A DNA stretch of 13,243 nucleotides, taken from Bacteroidia bacterium. Lineage in GTDB: Bacteria; Bacteroidota; Bacteroidia; Chitinophagales; Saprospiraceae. The stretch lies in NCBI GenBank assembly GCA_030432855.1, contig JAUILM010000067.1, positions 1 to 13,243 on the forward strand. Reading direction: 5' to 3'. The translations under genes were made by a program, and so were the position numbers. Every line of letters begins with the position of its first letter. Positions within the stretch are counted from its first letter, which is position 1. The notes under the pieces were generated by a model, which saw nothing but the letters and a program-made list of their open reading frames with translations, searched no databases and was not told the origin of the DNA. Shown in pieces: positions 1 through 6,843 of the stretch.

Positions 1-1332
1 GATTCTACTGTATCTGCCACGGGACTTAGTAATAATAGTTCATGGGGAGGCATCCTGAAGGATCTGATTTGGCAATTGCCTTTGCTTGCCTTTTTGATAT
101 GGTTCTGTTTTGATTATCTGGTGAGTGGATTTTGGATTATGATAATGGTCGTGGCTGTTTATTTACAGATTCTGGCCATTTGGAGACCCATTGCAACTAA
201 ACTAATGACGTATTCCGGTAAATGGAGGAAGCGTGTTCTTTCCATCCTAGATAATCTGGTTTTTTGGGTAAGCCCGGCCATTTTATTGATAATGGTCAGT
301 CCAAAGTGGGATGGATGGGGTTTTGCATTTACGCTTGGAGTACTATGGTATTTATTCCTATTTATTCGACAATCGTCCGACTATTTTTACAGGAATGATT
401 TGAAAATTGAGCGCATTAAGTGGAGACTTAGAAGATTTTACTATCGGACCATTCTCCAGATTCCATTTGTAGGAAAGCGACAAACTCCATTTAAAGCCCT
501 GAGTGGTATTTCACTGGATATTGGTACCGGAATGTATGGTTTATTGGGTCCCAACGGAGCAGGCAAGTCGACCTTGATGAGAATTATCAGCGGGATTTTT
601 GAGCAGAGTTATGGTAAGATTTGGATCAACGGAATTGATACGCAGGAGAAAAGAGAGGAGCTTCAAGGCCTGATAGGTTATTTACCGCAGGCGTTTGGTA
701 GCTATGAAAATATGTCGGCCTGGAATTATCTCGATTATCAGGCTATTCTAAAGGGGATTACCAACCTTCAGGTTCGTGAAGAACGACTTAAATATGTCCT
801 GGGAGCCGTCAATATGTTAGATCGTAGAAATGAAAAAATAGGTTCCTTTTCCGGTGGTATGAAACAACGGATTGGCATTGCCGAAATACTTTTACATCTG
901 CCTCGTATCCTGGTCGTGGATGAACCTACGGCAGGCCTGGATCCAAGAGAAAGGATTCGTTTTAGAAATCTATTGGTGGAGCTAAGTAGAGAGAGAATTG
1001 TGCTGTTTTCGACCCACATTATTGAAGATATTGCCAGTTCCTGCAACCAGTTAGCTGTAATCGATAAGGGTGAGGTCAAATACCAGGGTTCGCCTTTGGA
1101 AATGGTAGATCTGGCCGAGGGACTCATTTGGGAATATCTCATTTCTACTGAAGAATTTAGTCATGTGAGTGATGAACAGGTTATTGTCAATCATGTGAAA
1201 GAAGGGGAAAAGATTAGAGTGCGATGCATATCCCAGAAAAAGCCATACGAATCTGCACTGCGGGTCGAACCCGTCCTAGAGGATGCATATTTGTGCTTAT
1301 TGAAAAATATCAAAGCGGAAGTCTATGATTAG
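1..1332 (+). CDS. Membrane/ABC-ATPase fusion protein, 5' end outside window
   Basis: ABC exporter subunit; substrate unknown. The reading frame is open from base 1, so the gene starts upstream. A TTG at 76 is an in-frame codon, not a credible start. Counting residues from that TTG, four hydrophobic segments occupy about 2-100 and are followed by a basic linker. The nucleotide-binding domain then runs from about 137 to 350. It is complete: Walker A GPNGAGKST (158-166), Q-loop YLPQ (202-205), signature FSGGMKQR (258-265), Walker B ILVVDEP (278-284) with E283 as catalytic base, D-loop, and switch histidine H314 in FSTH. About 65 further residues of unclear role follow. The ATPase is therefore fused behind a membrane portion, perhaps an ABC-2-type permease half. 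The next gene, a permease, overlaps its last 8 bp, so the two are probably translated together as one exporter complex. Confidence 0.92.
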   Translation, partial: DSTVSATGLSNNSSWGGILKDLIWQLPLLAFLIWFCFDYLVSGFWIMIMVVAVYLQILAIWRPIATKLMTYSGKWRKRVLSILDNLVFWVSPAILLIMVSPKWDGWGFAFTLGVLWYLFLFIRQSSDYFYRNDLKIERIKWRLRRFYYRTILQIPFVGKRQTPFKALSGISLDIGTGMYGLLGPNGAGKSTLMRIISGIFEQSYGKIWINGIDTQEKREELQGLIGYLPQAFGSYENMSAWNYLDYQAILKGITNLQVREERLKYVLGAVNMLDRRNEKIGSFSGGMKQRIGIAEILLHLPRILVVDEPTAGLDPRERIRFRNLLVELSRERIVLFSTHIIEDIASSCNQLAVIDKGEVKYQGSPLEMVDLAEGLIWEYLISTEEFSHVSDEQVIVNHVKEGEKIRVRCISQKKPYESALRVEPVLEDAYLCLLKNIKAEVYD

Positions 1333-2026
1333 TTCACTTGTTCTCGTCAGTAGGATTGTCCGCTACAACCTGAAAATTGTTTTTGCGGGGCGATTTTTTC
1401 TTTTTCTCTTGGCTGCCATTGCTTTCTATGCGTTTTTCATGGTGATCAGCGTGTATGACAATACAGAAATTAATATTGCATTTTTGTACGATATTACTTT
1501 TTTCCCGGCCTTACTACTGATTTTTTATCCCGTGGTCTTTGGTATACAACGCGATGATGATGCCCGCATGCTGGAGATATTGTTTGGTATTCCCAACTAT
1601 AGATATAAGGTATGGCTAGTACGGTTGATTTTGATTTATACCTTAGTTTTTGTAATGCTCATCTTATTCGCCGCATTAGGTTCTTATCTATTATATCCCA
1701 TCAATCCAGTACTACTAGCTGGTCAGTTAATCTATCCCGTATGCTTTTTGGGAAGTTTGGCCTTTGCGTTGTCTACGAAAATAAAAAATGGAAACGCCAC
1801 TGCGGTAGTTATGGTTATCTTTGCTTTTTTCATCAGTATATTTAGCGAGATATTGGAGAACTCAATGTGGGATATTTTTTTAAACCCATTTGACAGCCCT
1901 GGCGAATACACGCAATTAGCGTTTCAACAGGTCATTTGGAAAAATAGAGTCTTCTTATCCGTGGGTACAATAGTTTTTGTTCTGGCATCACTCTTAAATC
2001 TTCAAGATCGGGAGAAATATATATAG
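1325..2026 (+). CDS. Six-helix ABC-2-like permease subunit
   Basis: Integral membrane protein of 233 aa with about six hydrophobic segments, near residues 22-44, 53-73, 97-122, 128-150, 158-178 and 207-225. This is the count expected for one ABC-2-type exporter half. After the second helix comes the cytoplasmic stretch DDDARMLEILFGIPNYRYK (77-95). Its charged start and the EILFGIP-type loop resemble the loop of ABC-2 permeases that contacts the ATPase; this is family resemblance, not proof. The ATG at 1325 overlaps the end of the upstream ABC ATPase gene by 8 bp (ATG before TAG), which argues for translational coupling and shared function. The substrate cannot be inferred. Antibiotic or peptide export, or a role in gliding or cell-envelope biogenesis, are all possible. 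Confidence 0.85.
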   Translation: MISSLVLVSRIVRYNLKIVFAGRFFLFLLAAIAFYAFFMVISVYDNTEINIAFLYDITFFPALLLIFYPVVFGIQRDDDARMLEILFGIPNYRYKVWLVRLILIYTLVFVMLILFAALGSYLLYPINPVLLAGQLIYPVCFLGSLAFALSTKIKNGNATAVVMVIFAFFISIFSEILENSMWDIFLNPFDSPGEYTQLAFQQVIWKNRVFLSVGTIVFVLASLLNLQDREKYI

Positions 2027-2027
2027 A

Positions 2028-2050
2028 GGGCTAATCTCTAAGGTTAGCTC
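2028..2050 (+). terminator. Weak hairpin after the permease stop codon
   Basis: GGGCTAATC and GGTTAGCTC can pair as a nine-base stem, with two G-T pairs, around a TCTAA loop starting 2 bp after the stop codon at 2026. The following bases (AGTTCATGG) are not a T-tract. It could stabilise the mRNA 3' end or act as a weak terminator, but the evidence is only its shape and position. Confidence 0.3.
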
Positions 2051-2153
2051 AGTTCATGGTCAGGGAATACTTCATGATTAGCATTGATCGTCATATGTTT
2101 GGATGTATGTATTGAAAGGTGTATTGAGTTAAAAACAAAGCCGGGACCAAAGG

Positions 2154-2273
2154 TAACGCCGAATTCATTCGGCGCCAGGAACGTTGGTGTTATCGGAGAT
2201 TGTAGTATTTTCAACTATAACCTTGATTTTTGAAGATGTGCCACCAGAAAATGAACATCAACGCAAGACTAAA
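2154..2273 (+). repeat. Dispersed repeat copy A (diverged)
   Basis: It begins with TAACGCCGAATTCATTCGGC, whose inner 16 bases (2158-2173) form the dyad GCCGAAT-TC-ATTCGGC. It then aligns loosely with the copies at 6474 and 6844. Shared blocks include the GGAGA and GTATTTTC-like segment near 2194-2212 and TTGATTTTTGA near 2223. It is the most diverged of the three long copies. A new repeat start follows directly at 2275, so units may sit head to tail. Confidence 0.65.
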
Positions 2274-2274
2274 G

Positions 2275-2298
2275 TAATGTCGAATTCATTCGGGCGCC
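2275..2298 (+). repeat. Degenerate repeat start, copy B
   Basis: TAATGTCGAATTCATTCGGGCGCC matches the beginning of copy A (TAACGCCGAATTCATTCGGCGCC), in the same orientation and 121 bp downstream. The palindrome is reduced to CGAATTCATTCG (2281-2292). The sequence after it shows no clear match to the body of the repeat. Confidence 0.6.
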
Positions 2299-2386
2299 AA
2301 CCTAGCCCGATAACTTATGAACAAAGACCCATTAGCTGGAACTTCCTATTATAATCTGGTATATGATTTCTCTTGCAGCAGATTCT

Positions 2387-4165
2387 CTATTTAATCGTAA
2401 TGGAATGCTTAAAAGGTACAATACCGGTGATGTATAGATGCTGACCCTTGCCTTTTATAGATCCAAAATGTGTTGAATAAACCTCTCCATCTAAGCGATG
2501 GATACTGGTATGTTCTTTTTTTCCTGGACCAATTTCAATCGTGTCATTTCCCACAGAATATTTTGCATGACCAGCATCAAGGAAGAAGTCTTTTTCATCA
2601 TCTCCCTGTGTGGCACCTTCAAGTGTACCACCGTCTCTAAAGCATAAATCGAGAGTGACAGCGACATTAGCCACACCCGTCACTTCAATATGCATCACAA
2701 AAGAATCATCGACTTCCTCAATTACAATTTTGGATTCTTGCGTCACCGTGGTTTTGGGTCTGGACTCAAAGTCCATTTTACTCCAAAATCTTGCATCCAG
2801 GGAAGGGCTTAGTTTATAATCACCTTTTTCATTTCGTTTGTCTTTGGGCATCGGATGATAGTAGTAGGCCTCTTTCTTTTCAAATAATTCATACTTGTTG
2901 TCTTCCTTTTTAAGGCCATCACCTCTCACGTACCCAGTATTGAAAAATGAGGTGGAAAGCCTGGCATATTCCAGGATGGCAGATCCTTTTCTGAAGGTGA
3001 AAAAAGTAGGATTACATGATCTTCCTGATGCCACTGTCAGCGGTAAGTCATTGCCACCAAATATAGAAACGCTGACATTTCCTCTCTTTATTCGGACCAG
3101 ATCGGATGCTACCAGATGTTTGGTATAGTTTTGAGGTAATTCTAGACCCCTGGGCATTTTCTTTTTTAATACATCACTAGCCATGAATCGATGGAGGGAT
3201 CTGTTTAGGACGCTTCCTTCAAAATTATCTAGGTTTTCAATTTCCCTTGTGATCGATGCAAATAAATCATTGTTTTCATGGATTGCCATATACCGGTAGG
3301 TAAAATACGTTCGTAAACTCGATATGGGATTGAATTGATCTTGTCTTCTCGAATCAAGGCAAACCATCTCCCCATCGTCTTCTATATAATAATAAGTGGC
3401 AGTTAGATTTTTCGAAACTATAGCATGCAGCTCTGGTCGATCTAATATTTCGCCGAGGGCAATGAAAGCCTCATTTTCAACAACGGCATAATTTCTACTG
3501 CGCTCCGGATAATTTCCATCTGCATTTTGATAAATGCCTTCCGCCAGCCATTCGTCTATCCTGTCGACATATCTTCTGTCTCCATATAATTTGTAGAGCT
3601 TTGCCAAAACCTTACATATTTCCCATCGATGATTCGGGGTATGTACGCCTCCCATTCGGATACCTTCACCAGCTGCCAGCAAGAATTTATCGAGTTTCTT
3701 TTCGACATCTTCTGCTTTATCAGATTCTTTTTCTTTAAGTATTGTGGCTGCAGGGCAGAGAGAATCCAGGAGAAATGCCGTGTCGGGTGGTGATTTTCTA
3801 TTTCCCCCCGAATCCAGTGTGCCATCTGGATACTGATACCCTAGTAGTTTATCAATAGTGGCATGCATACCTTTTATAACATCTTCTGATTCAAAGTGCT
3901 TTGACTCGGGATGTGAAAATGCAGCCGCAAACATGGCAAAGGACGAACTCAGGCCGCGATAATAGGGCCTGTCAATGGTAGAAGAAAGTGTCTCCAATAA
4001 TCTTTCCACGGATTGGTCGTTGGACTTGACGAGACGATGCATCATTTCTTCATCAATTGAATCTGCTTGTTTGGTTATCTTCCCGATTAGACTGGGAGGA
4101 TTAAAGGCGGCTAGTAGTGCAAGAGAGCCAGTTTTTATAAAGTCTTCTCTACTTATTTTCTTCAT
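2387..4165 (-). CDS. Exported polysaccharide-lyase-like protein
   Basis: Large exported protein of 592 aa. The first ~22 residues look like a Tat-type leader (SREDFIKTGSLALLAA), but glutamate (E7) occupies the place of the second arginine of the twin-arginine motif. The N-terminal ~330 residues are helix-rich, with repeated aromatic and charged motifs: DGTLDSGGNRKSPPDTAF (114-131), TPNHRW (176-181), EWLAEGI (205-211) and DGNYPERS (216-223). The C-terminal ~230 residues look beta-rich, with many V/T/F strands ending in IVPFKHSITIK. An (alpha/alpha)-toroid followed by a beta-sandwich is the architecture of several heparinase and alginate or hyaluronate lyase families. Conserved N178, H179, Y219, E221 and R222 are candidate active-site residues, by inference only. 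I do not recognise the exact family and name no substrate. It starts at ATG 4165 without a clear ribosome-binding site and is transcribed alone. Confidence 0.85.
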   Translation of the reverse strand: MKKISREDFIKTGSLALLAAFNPPSLIGKITKQADSIDEEMMHRLVKSNDQSVERLLETLSSTIDRPYYRGLSSSFAMFAAAFSHPESKHFESEDVIKGMHATIDKLLGYQYPDGTLDSGGNRKSPPDTAFLLDSLCPAATILKEKESDKAEDVEKKLDKFLLAAGEGIRMGGVHTPNHRWEICKVLAKLYKLYGDRRYVDRIDEWLAEGIYQNADGNYPERSRNYAVVENEAFIALGEILDRPELHAIVSKNLTATYYYIEDDGEMVCLDSRRQDQFNPISSLRTYFTYRYMAIHENNDLFASITREIENLDNFEGSVLNRSLHRFMASDVLKKKMPRGLELPQNYTKHLVASDLVRIKRGNVSVSIFGGNDLPLTVASGRSCNPTFFTFRKGSAILEYARLSTSFFNTGYVRGDGLKKEDNKYELFEKKEAYYYHPMPKDKRNEKGDYKLSPSLDARFWSKMDFESRPKTTVTQESKIVIEEVDDSFVMHIEVTGVANVAVTLDLCFRDGGTLEGATQGDDEKDFFLDAGHAKYSVGNDTIEIGPGKKEHTSIHRLDGEVYSTHFGSIKGKGQHLYITGIVPFKHSITIK

Positions 4166-4613
4166 ACCTATGGAGGTTCATTTGGTTGATAAATTCTATG
4201 ATCTGAGTGCGGTAAACGTGATGATCTCTGGGCCTGATTTGCTGAAGTTAGGGAAAATTTGTTGTGCCTTCCACAAGTCAGGGTCAGGCTATGCCTTTCA
4301 TGAATAGGATATAGTGGTATACCAGGTGAAAGGTCTCCAAATCAACGATGATTATCGATAGACTTGAACCCGGATTATGTAGTAGGGTTTCGTCATGAGA
4401 GCAAAAGATACAATAAAGACGGGCGCTCCAAGTACTTTTTGACTCGCAAACATAGTCACCATTATGGTGAGAATCAAAAAGTGCTTATGTGCCCGTATTT
4501 GCAGTAGCTTTGGCTCGCAATAGAAAGTCTAATGCATTATCCGGGTTGAAACTAAAAGCACAGGAGATACATGGGATAATAACTGCCAGAAATACTCGAT
4601 CATAACAAGGAGG
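4166..4613. other. Intergenic region containing a palindromic element
   Basis: This is the upstream region of the lyase-like gene and the downstream region of the cyclase gene, both on the minus strand. Positions 4364-4550 are a long imperfect palindrome, described separately. The 198 bp between it and the lyase-like start must hold that gene's promoter, but no convincing TTTG / TAnnTTTG pair of the Bacteroidota type was found. An open plus-strand frame ending at 4307 runs mostly antisense through the start of the lyase-like gene and shows no recognisable protein features. Confidence 0.55.
4364..4550. mobile_element. 187-bp palindromic MITE-like element
   Basis: The outer arms are TTGAACCCGGATTATGTAGT (4364-4383) and, on the other strand, TTCAACCCGGATAATGCATT (4550-4531). 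With the next eight bases (AGGGTTTC against AGACTTTC) they match at 22 of 28 positions. A G(A/C)GAGC block follows on both sides, shifted by one base. The arms continue inward, separated by 16 bp on each side, to ACGGGC/GCCCGT (4419-4424 and 4491-4496). A 13-bp stem with one G-T pair follows (4430-4442 with 4474-4486), and then TCACCAT/ATGGTGA (4456-4470). The symmetry of spacing shows one element, not chance hairpins. It has no coding capacity. It may be a miniature inverted-repeat element or two insertion-sequence ends joined after internal deletion. I see no clear target-site duplication. Confidence 0.65.
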
Positions 4614-4639
4614 TTATCCCGTTTTACCCGATACCTCCT
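4608..4639 (-). terminator. Candidate terminator overlapping the cyclase stop codon
   Basis: AGGAGGT-T-ATC and GATACCTCCT can form a ten-pair stem with one bulged base around an 11-base loop. It spans the TAA stop at 4614-4616 of the cyclase gene. On the minus strand the stem is followed by TTGTTATGATC, a poor U-tract. It could be an intrinsic terminator or an mRNA-stabilising hairpin. The A+GGAGG in the plus orientation precedes no plus-strand gene. Confidence 0.4.
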
Positions 4640-6308
4640 GGAGATTTGTCATATTCTGAAGACTTTTTACTTCTTTGACTACATAGAAAGCCATCGACTT
4701 CTGTCTGCCTCGGATCTCGCGCTCATGTCTTTCCAGATTGTTGACAAGGATACCTGACTGATGCGCAGCATCTTCAGAAATAATGAGTTCACAAGCATAT
4801 TCCTTGGTGAGCCCTTCCAGCCGGGATGCAGTGTTCGTCGCATCACCGATAGCTACCAGATTAAAAGAATCCTTATATCCCATTTCCCCAATGATGACTC
4901 GACCACAGTGGATGCCAAATCCCATACTTAATGGCACCGACAATTCATCTTTTAATTGATTATTAAGCCGATCCAGTTGCAATCGCATACTACGCGCAGC
5001 CGCAATAGATTGTTGACAGGCGACGGCTAGAGGACAGTCGTGTCCAAAAACCGCCATGATCGCATCACCGATAAATTTATCAATTCTACCACCCTGACTT
5101 TCCACGGCATGACCCATAAATTGGAAATATTGATTGAGAACAAAGACTACATCATAAGGCAGTTTGTTTTCGGACATACTGGTGAAACCCCGTAGGTCTG
5201 CAAACAGGATGGCTACATCACAGTCAGTACCGCTATAGTTTTTCTTATCCCATAGTGACTGATTTAGTGATACATTGGGCAGCAGCAATGGATGCACGGT
5301 GACAGATTTATGAGGTCGTGTCTGACAAGCTAATCGCATCGAATGACTTCCCCGGATCCGGGCTAAGAGTTCTGACTCGGCTGGAGAAGGTGGTGGTAGG
5401 TGTTCCATCCCGGTGATGATCTCGACACGACAGGTAGAACATCGACCTCGACCTCCGCATACATGGGCATGTGGAATCCTGGCCTGCAGACTCGCTTCCA
5501 GCAGTGAGGCTCCGGGCATCATTTTTACAACGGTACCTTCAAGATACTTTACATCAATGCCGCGATGCCTTTTATTGAGGTACCAAAGCACCTTGCGGAT
5601 GGCAAAAAATATCAAAACAAAAAGTACGTATAGTCCGGTAAAAGTATAGGTCCAGCTTTCTTCCCATTGATACAGGTCTACTCCTTGTGGATTACTTTGA
5701 ATCTGTAGCATTTGAGCCAGCCGATCGACTTCTTGTTGTGCGTTTACAATACCCGCAATCGCAAGGATGGGGAGTCCTACTGCCAGACCAGAAAGCCATA
5801 CACTCCATTGTGAGTACCAACTTTTCTGCTGTAGGAAGTATCGCATACCGATGGTGCCATGCCACCAAATGATGATAAGAGTTGAAATAAAGATCCAAAT
5901 AGAATACCCCGGCGACCAATACAAATAATATGTGTAGGAATCTGTGACATCAAATAACTCAGAAGCTATTTTCGTCTCCATGATATGATGAGTCAATGTC
6001 ACGGCAATCAGAAACCCCAGTATAATCTGTATCCATTCTGCACGATGAAGTCCTCTGAAGGTCTTTTTAAAGAAGAGTTTATGTAGTACCATTAAAAAAT
6101 GAAGAACAGCACTACTGATCACCAGCCATTCCAGGACACCAAATCGCCAAAAACCAATAAAAATAAGTCGACCTTGCTCCAATGGTCCCAGTCCAAGTAT
6201 ACCCAGCGCATGATTTAACAAATGGGTGATAGCATAAAAGAAAAGGATCCAGCCGGTATACTGGATAGTACTAGTACGGATCTGTATTAACCTGGTTTTC
6301 CAATTCAC
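4614..6308 (-). CDS. Membrane-anchored 2Fe-2S ferredoxin / class III nucleotidyl cyclase
   Basis: Probably makes cAMP (or cGMP) in response to redox state. Residues 1-245 form six hydrophobic helices, near 17-39, 58-80, 92-110, 133-153, 168-190 and 219-242. Histidines lie in or beside helices 1-4: H29, H33, H70, H76, H107, H108 and H150. This resembles dihaem cytochrome-b anchors of succinate dehydrogenase type. Residues ~252-345 are a plant-type ferredoxin with C284, C290, C293 and C328 (CGGRGRCSTC...LAC). Residues ~365-545 are the cyclase: FADLRGFT with metal ligand D371, DKFIGD with K411 and metal ligand D415, and IGDATNTASR with N492 and R496 for the transition state. V485 occupies a base-selecting position that usually carries Asp or Thr, so ATP specificity is unproven. 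Start is GTG at 6308, because an in-frame stop lies just upstream. The GTGA overlap couples it to the small ORF before it. Sinorhizobium CyaC is a known cyclase with a dihaem anchor. Confidence 0.9.
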   Translation of the reverse strand: MNWKTRLIQIRTSTIQYTGWILFFYAITHLLNHALGILGLGPLEQGRLIFIGFWRFGVLEWLVISSAVLHFLMVLHKLFFKKTFRGLHRAEWIQIILGFLIAVTLTHHIMETKIASELFDVTDSYTYYLYWSPGYSIWIFISTLIIIWWHGTIGMRYFLQQKSWYSQWSVWLSGLAVGLPILAIAGIVNAQQEVDRLAQMLQIQSNPQGVDLYQWEESWTYTFTGLYVLFVLIFFAIRKVLWYLNKRHRGIDVKYLEGTVVKMMPGASLLEASLQARIPHAHVCGGRGRCSTCRVEIITGMEHLPPPSPAESELLARIRGSHSMRLACQTRPHKSVTVHPLLLPNVSLNQSLWDKKNYSGTDCDVAILFADLRGFTSMSENKLPYDVVFVLNQYFQFMGHAVESQGGRIDKFIGDAIMAVFGHDCPLAVACQQSIAAARSMRLQLDRLNNQLKDELSVPLSMGFGIHCGRVIIGEMGYKDSFNLVAIGDATNTASRLEGLTKEYACELIISEDAAHQSGILVNNLERHEREIRGRQKSMAFYVVKEVKSLQNMTNLQEVSGKTG

Positions 6309-6442
6309 TTTTTGACCAAAAATTTAAAGTCAGCCTTCTCCAACGAAGCCATTTCTTTATTTCGATATGGCATTTCTCCAAACCCTATTCTTCCTAAGAT
6401 AACCATATTCCCCATGTTGCACATCATCTTTTTCGGTTGCAT
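6305..6442 (-). CDS. Small ORF of 45 aa, coupled to the cyclase
   Basis: ATG at 6442 opens a 45-codon frame ending with TGA at 6307-6305. That stop overlaps the cyclase start as GTGA, the typical geometry of translational coupling. The product is soluble and basic. It starts MQPKKMMCNM, contains a glycine-rich middle (ILGRIGFGEM, residues 15-24) and ends KADFKFLVKK. It has one cysteine (C8), no signal peptide and no membrane helix. I do not recognise the family. It could be a small partner or regulator of the cyclase, a leader peptide controlling cyclase translation, or the surviving tail of a longer gene cut by the repeat element that begins 32 bp upstream. Other in-frame ATGs (codons 6, 7, 10 and 13) are possible starts. 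No strong ribosome-binding site was seen. Confidence 0.5.
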   Translation of the reverse strand: MQPKKMMCNMGNMVILGRIGFGEMPYRNKEMASLEKADFKFLVKK

Positions 6443-6457
6443 CTGCCAAGCCGCCTT

Positions 6458-6471
6458 AGAGCCATGGCTCT
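6458..6471. promoter_or_regulatory. Perfect 14-bp palindrome AGAGCCATGGCTCT
   Basis: A perfect dyad lies 15 bp upstream of the small ORF start and 2 bp before the repeat element begins. It could be an operator for the small ORF and cyclase or a hairpin in their leader. Length and position are the only evidence. Confidence 0.3.
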
Positions 6472-6473
6472 GG

Positions 6474-6678
6474 TAACGCCGAATTCATTCGGCATCCATA
6501 CGTCAGTATCAACGGAGACTACAGTATTTCCAATGATGGTTTTGATTTTTGACAACACTAGCCGGGCAACAGTAACTTAGAAGCAGGGAAGCCACTTTTT
6601 CACATCTAAATATCTTTGACCTTCTTTTTCGAATTGCAGGTTCAGGCCCTGGCGGTTCGCCGAATGAATTCGGCGTTA
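6474..6678. repeat. Element with perfect 20-bp inverted ends (copies C and D)
   Basis: TAACGCCGAATTCATTCGGC at 6474-6493 recurs exactly, inverted, at 6678-6659. The two ends bound a 205-bp segment. Each end is itself a near-palindrome, but the flanking TAAC and the central TC fix its orientation, so these are true inverted repeats. The left ~116 bp (to about 6589) align well with the copy at 6844, sharing CATACG.CAGTATCAA and TTTTTGACAACACTAGC; the right part does not. There is no coding capacity. It resembles a MITE. Only the palindromic end of copy D matches the family; sequence on either side of it does not. Confidence 0.6.
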
Positions 6679-6843
6679 CAAAGTCTCAAAGCAACATTTG
6701 CAGGATTCTGTGATTGATTTAATCAGGATAGGCTTGTGCGCTTATTCTCATTGAGCATTATAAAAAGGTGCTTAGATATTATTAACTATTATGTAATTGA
6801 ACAAATGCTATAAACAAAGCCAGAAGCAAGGCCAGAACGATAG

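Larger units (their letters stand above)
2027..2386. other. Convergent intergenic region with repeat copies
   Basis: This 360-bp stretch separates two convergently transcribed genes. It holds a small hairpin just after the permease stop (2028-2050), one longer repeat unit starting at 2154 and a second, degenerate repeat start at 2275. The 20 bp before 2154 (AAAGCCGGGACCAAAGG) resemble the end of the repeat copy at 6844 (AAAGCAGGGACCATG), so an older unit may have preceded it. No plausible coding frame was seen, and no U-rich intrinsic terminator was recognised for either gene. Confidence 0.6.

Noticed and set aside
76..78. TTG at 76 as the start of the ABC protein
   Set aside because: The frame is open without stops back to base 1 and the upstream residues read plausibly, so the gene begins outside the window.
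768..1142. 124-codon minus-strand ORF inside the ABC ATPase gene
   Set aside because: It lies fully antisense to a complete, motif-rich ATPase domain and its product shows no recognisable features.
3975..4307. 110-codon plus-strand ORF over the lyase-like gene start
   Set aside because: Mostly antisense to the lyase-like N-terminus; the non-overlapping tail is too short to recognise as a transposase remnant.
6711..6725. TGATT-N5-AATCA inverted repeat
   Set aside because: Five-base arms in AT-rich DNA are expected by chance and nothing nearby supports a function.
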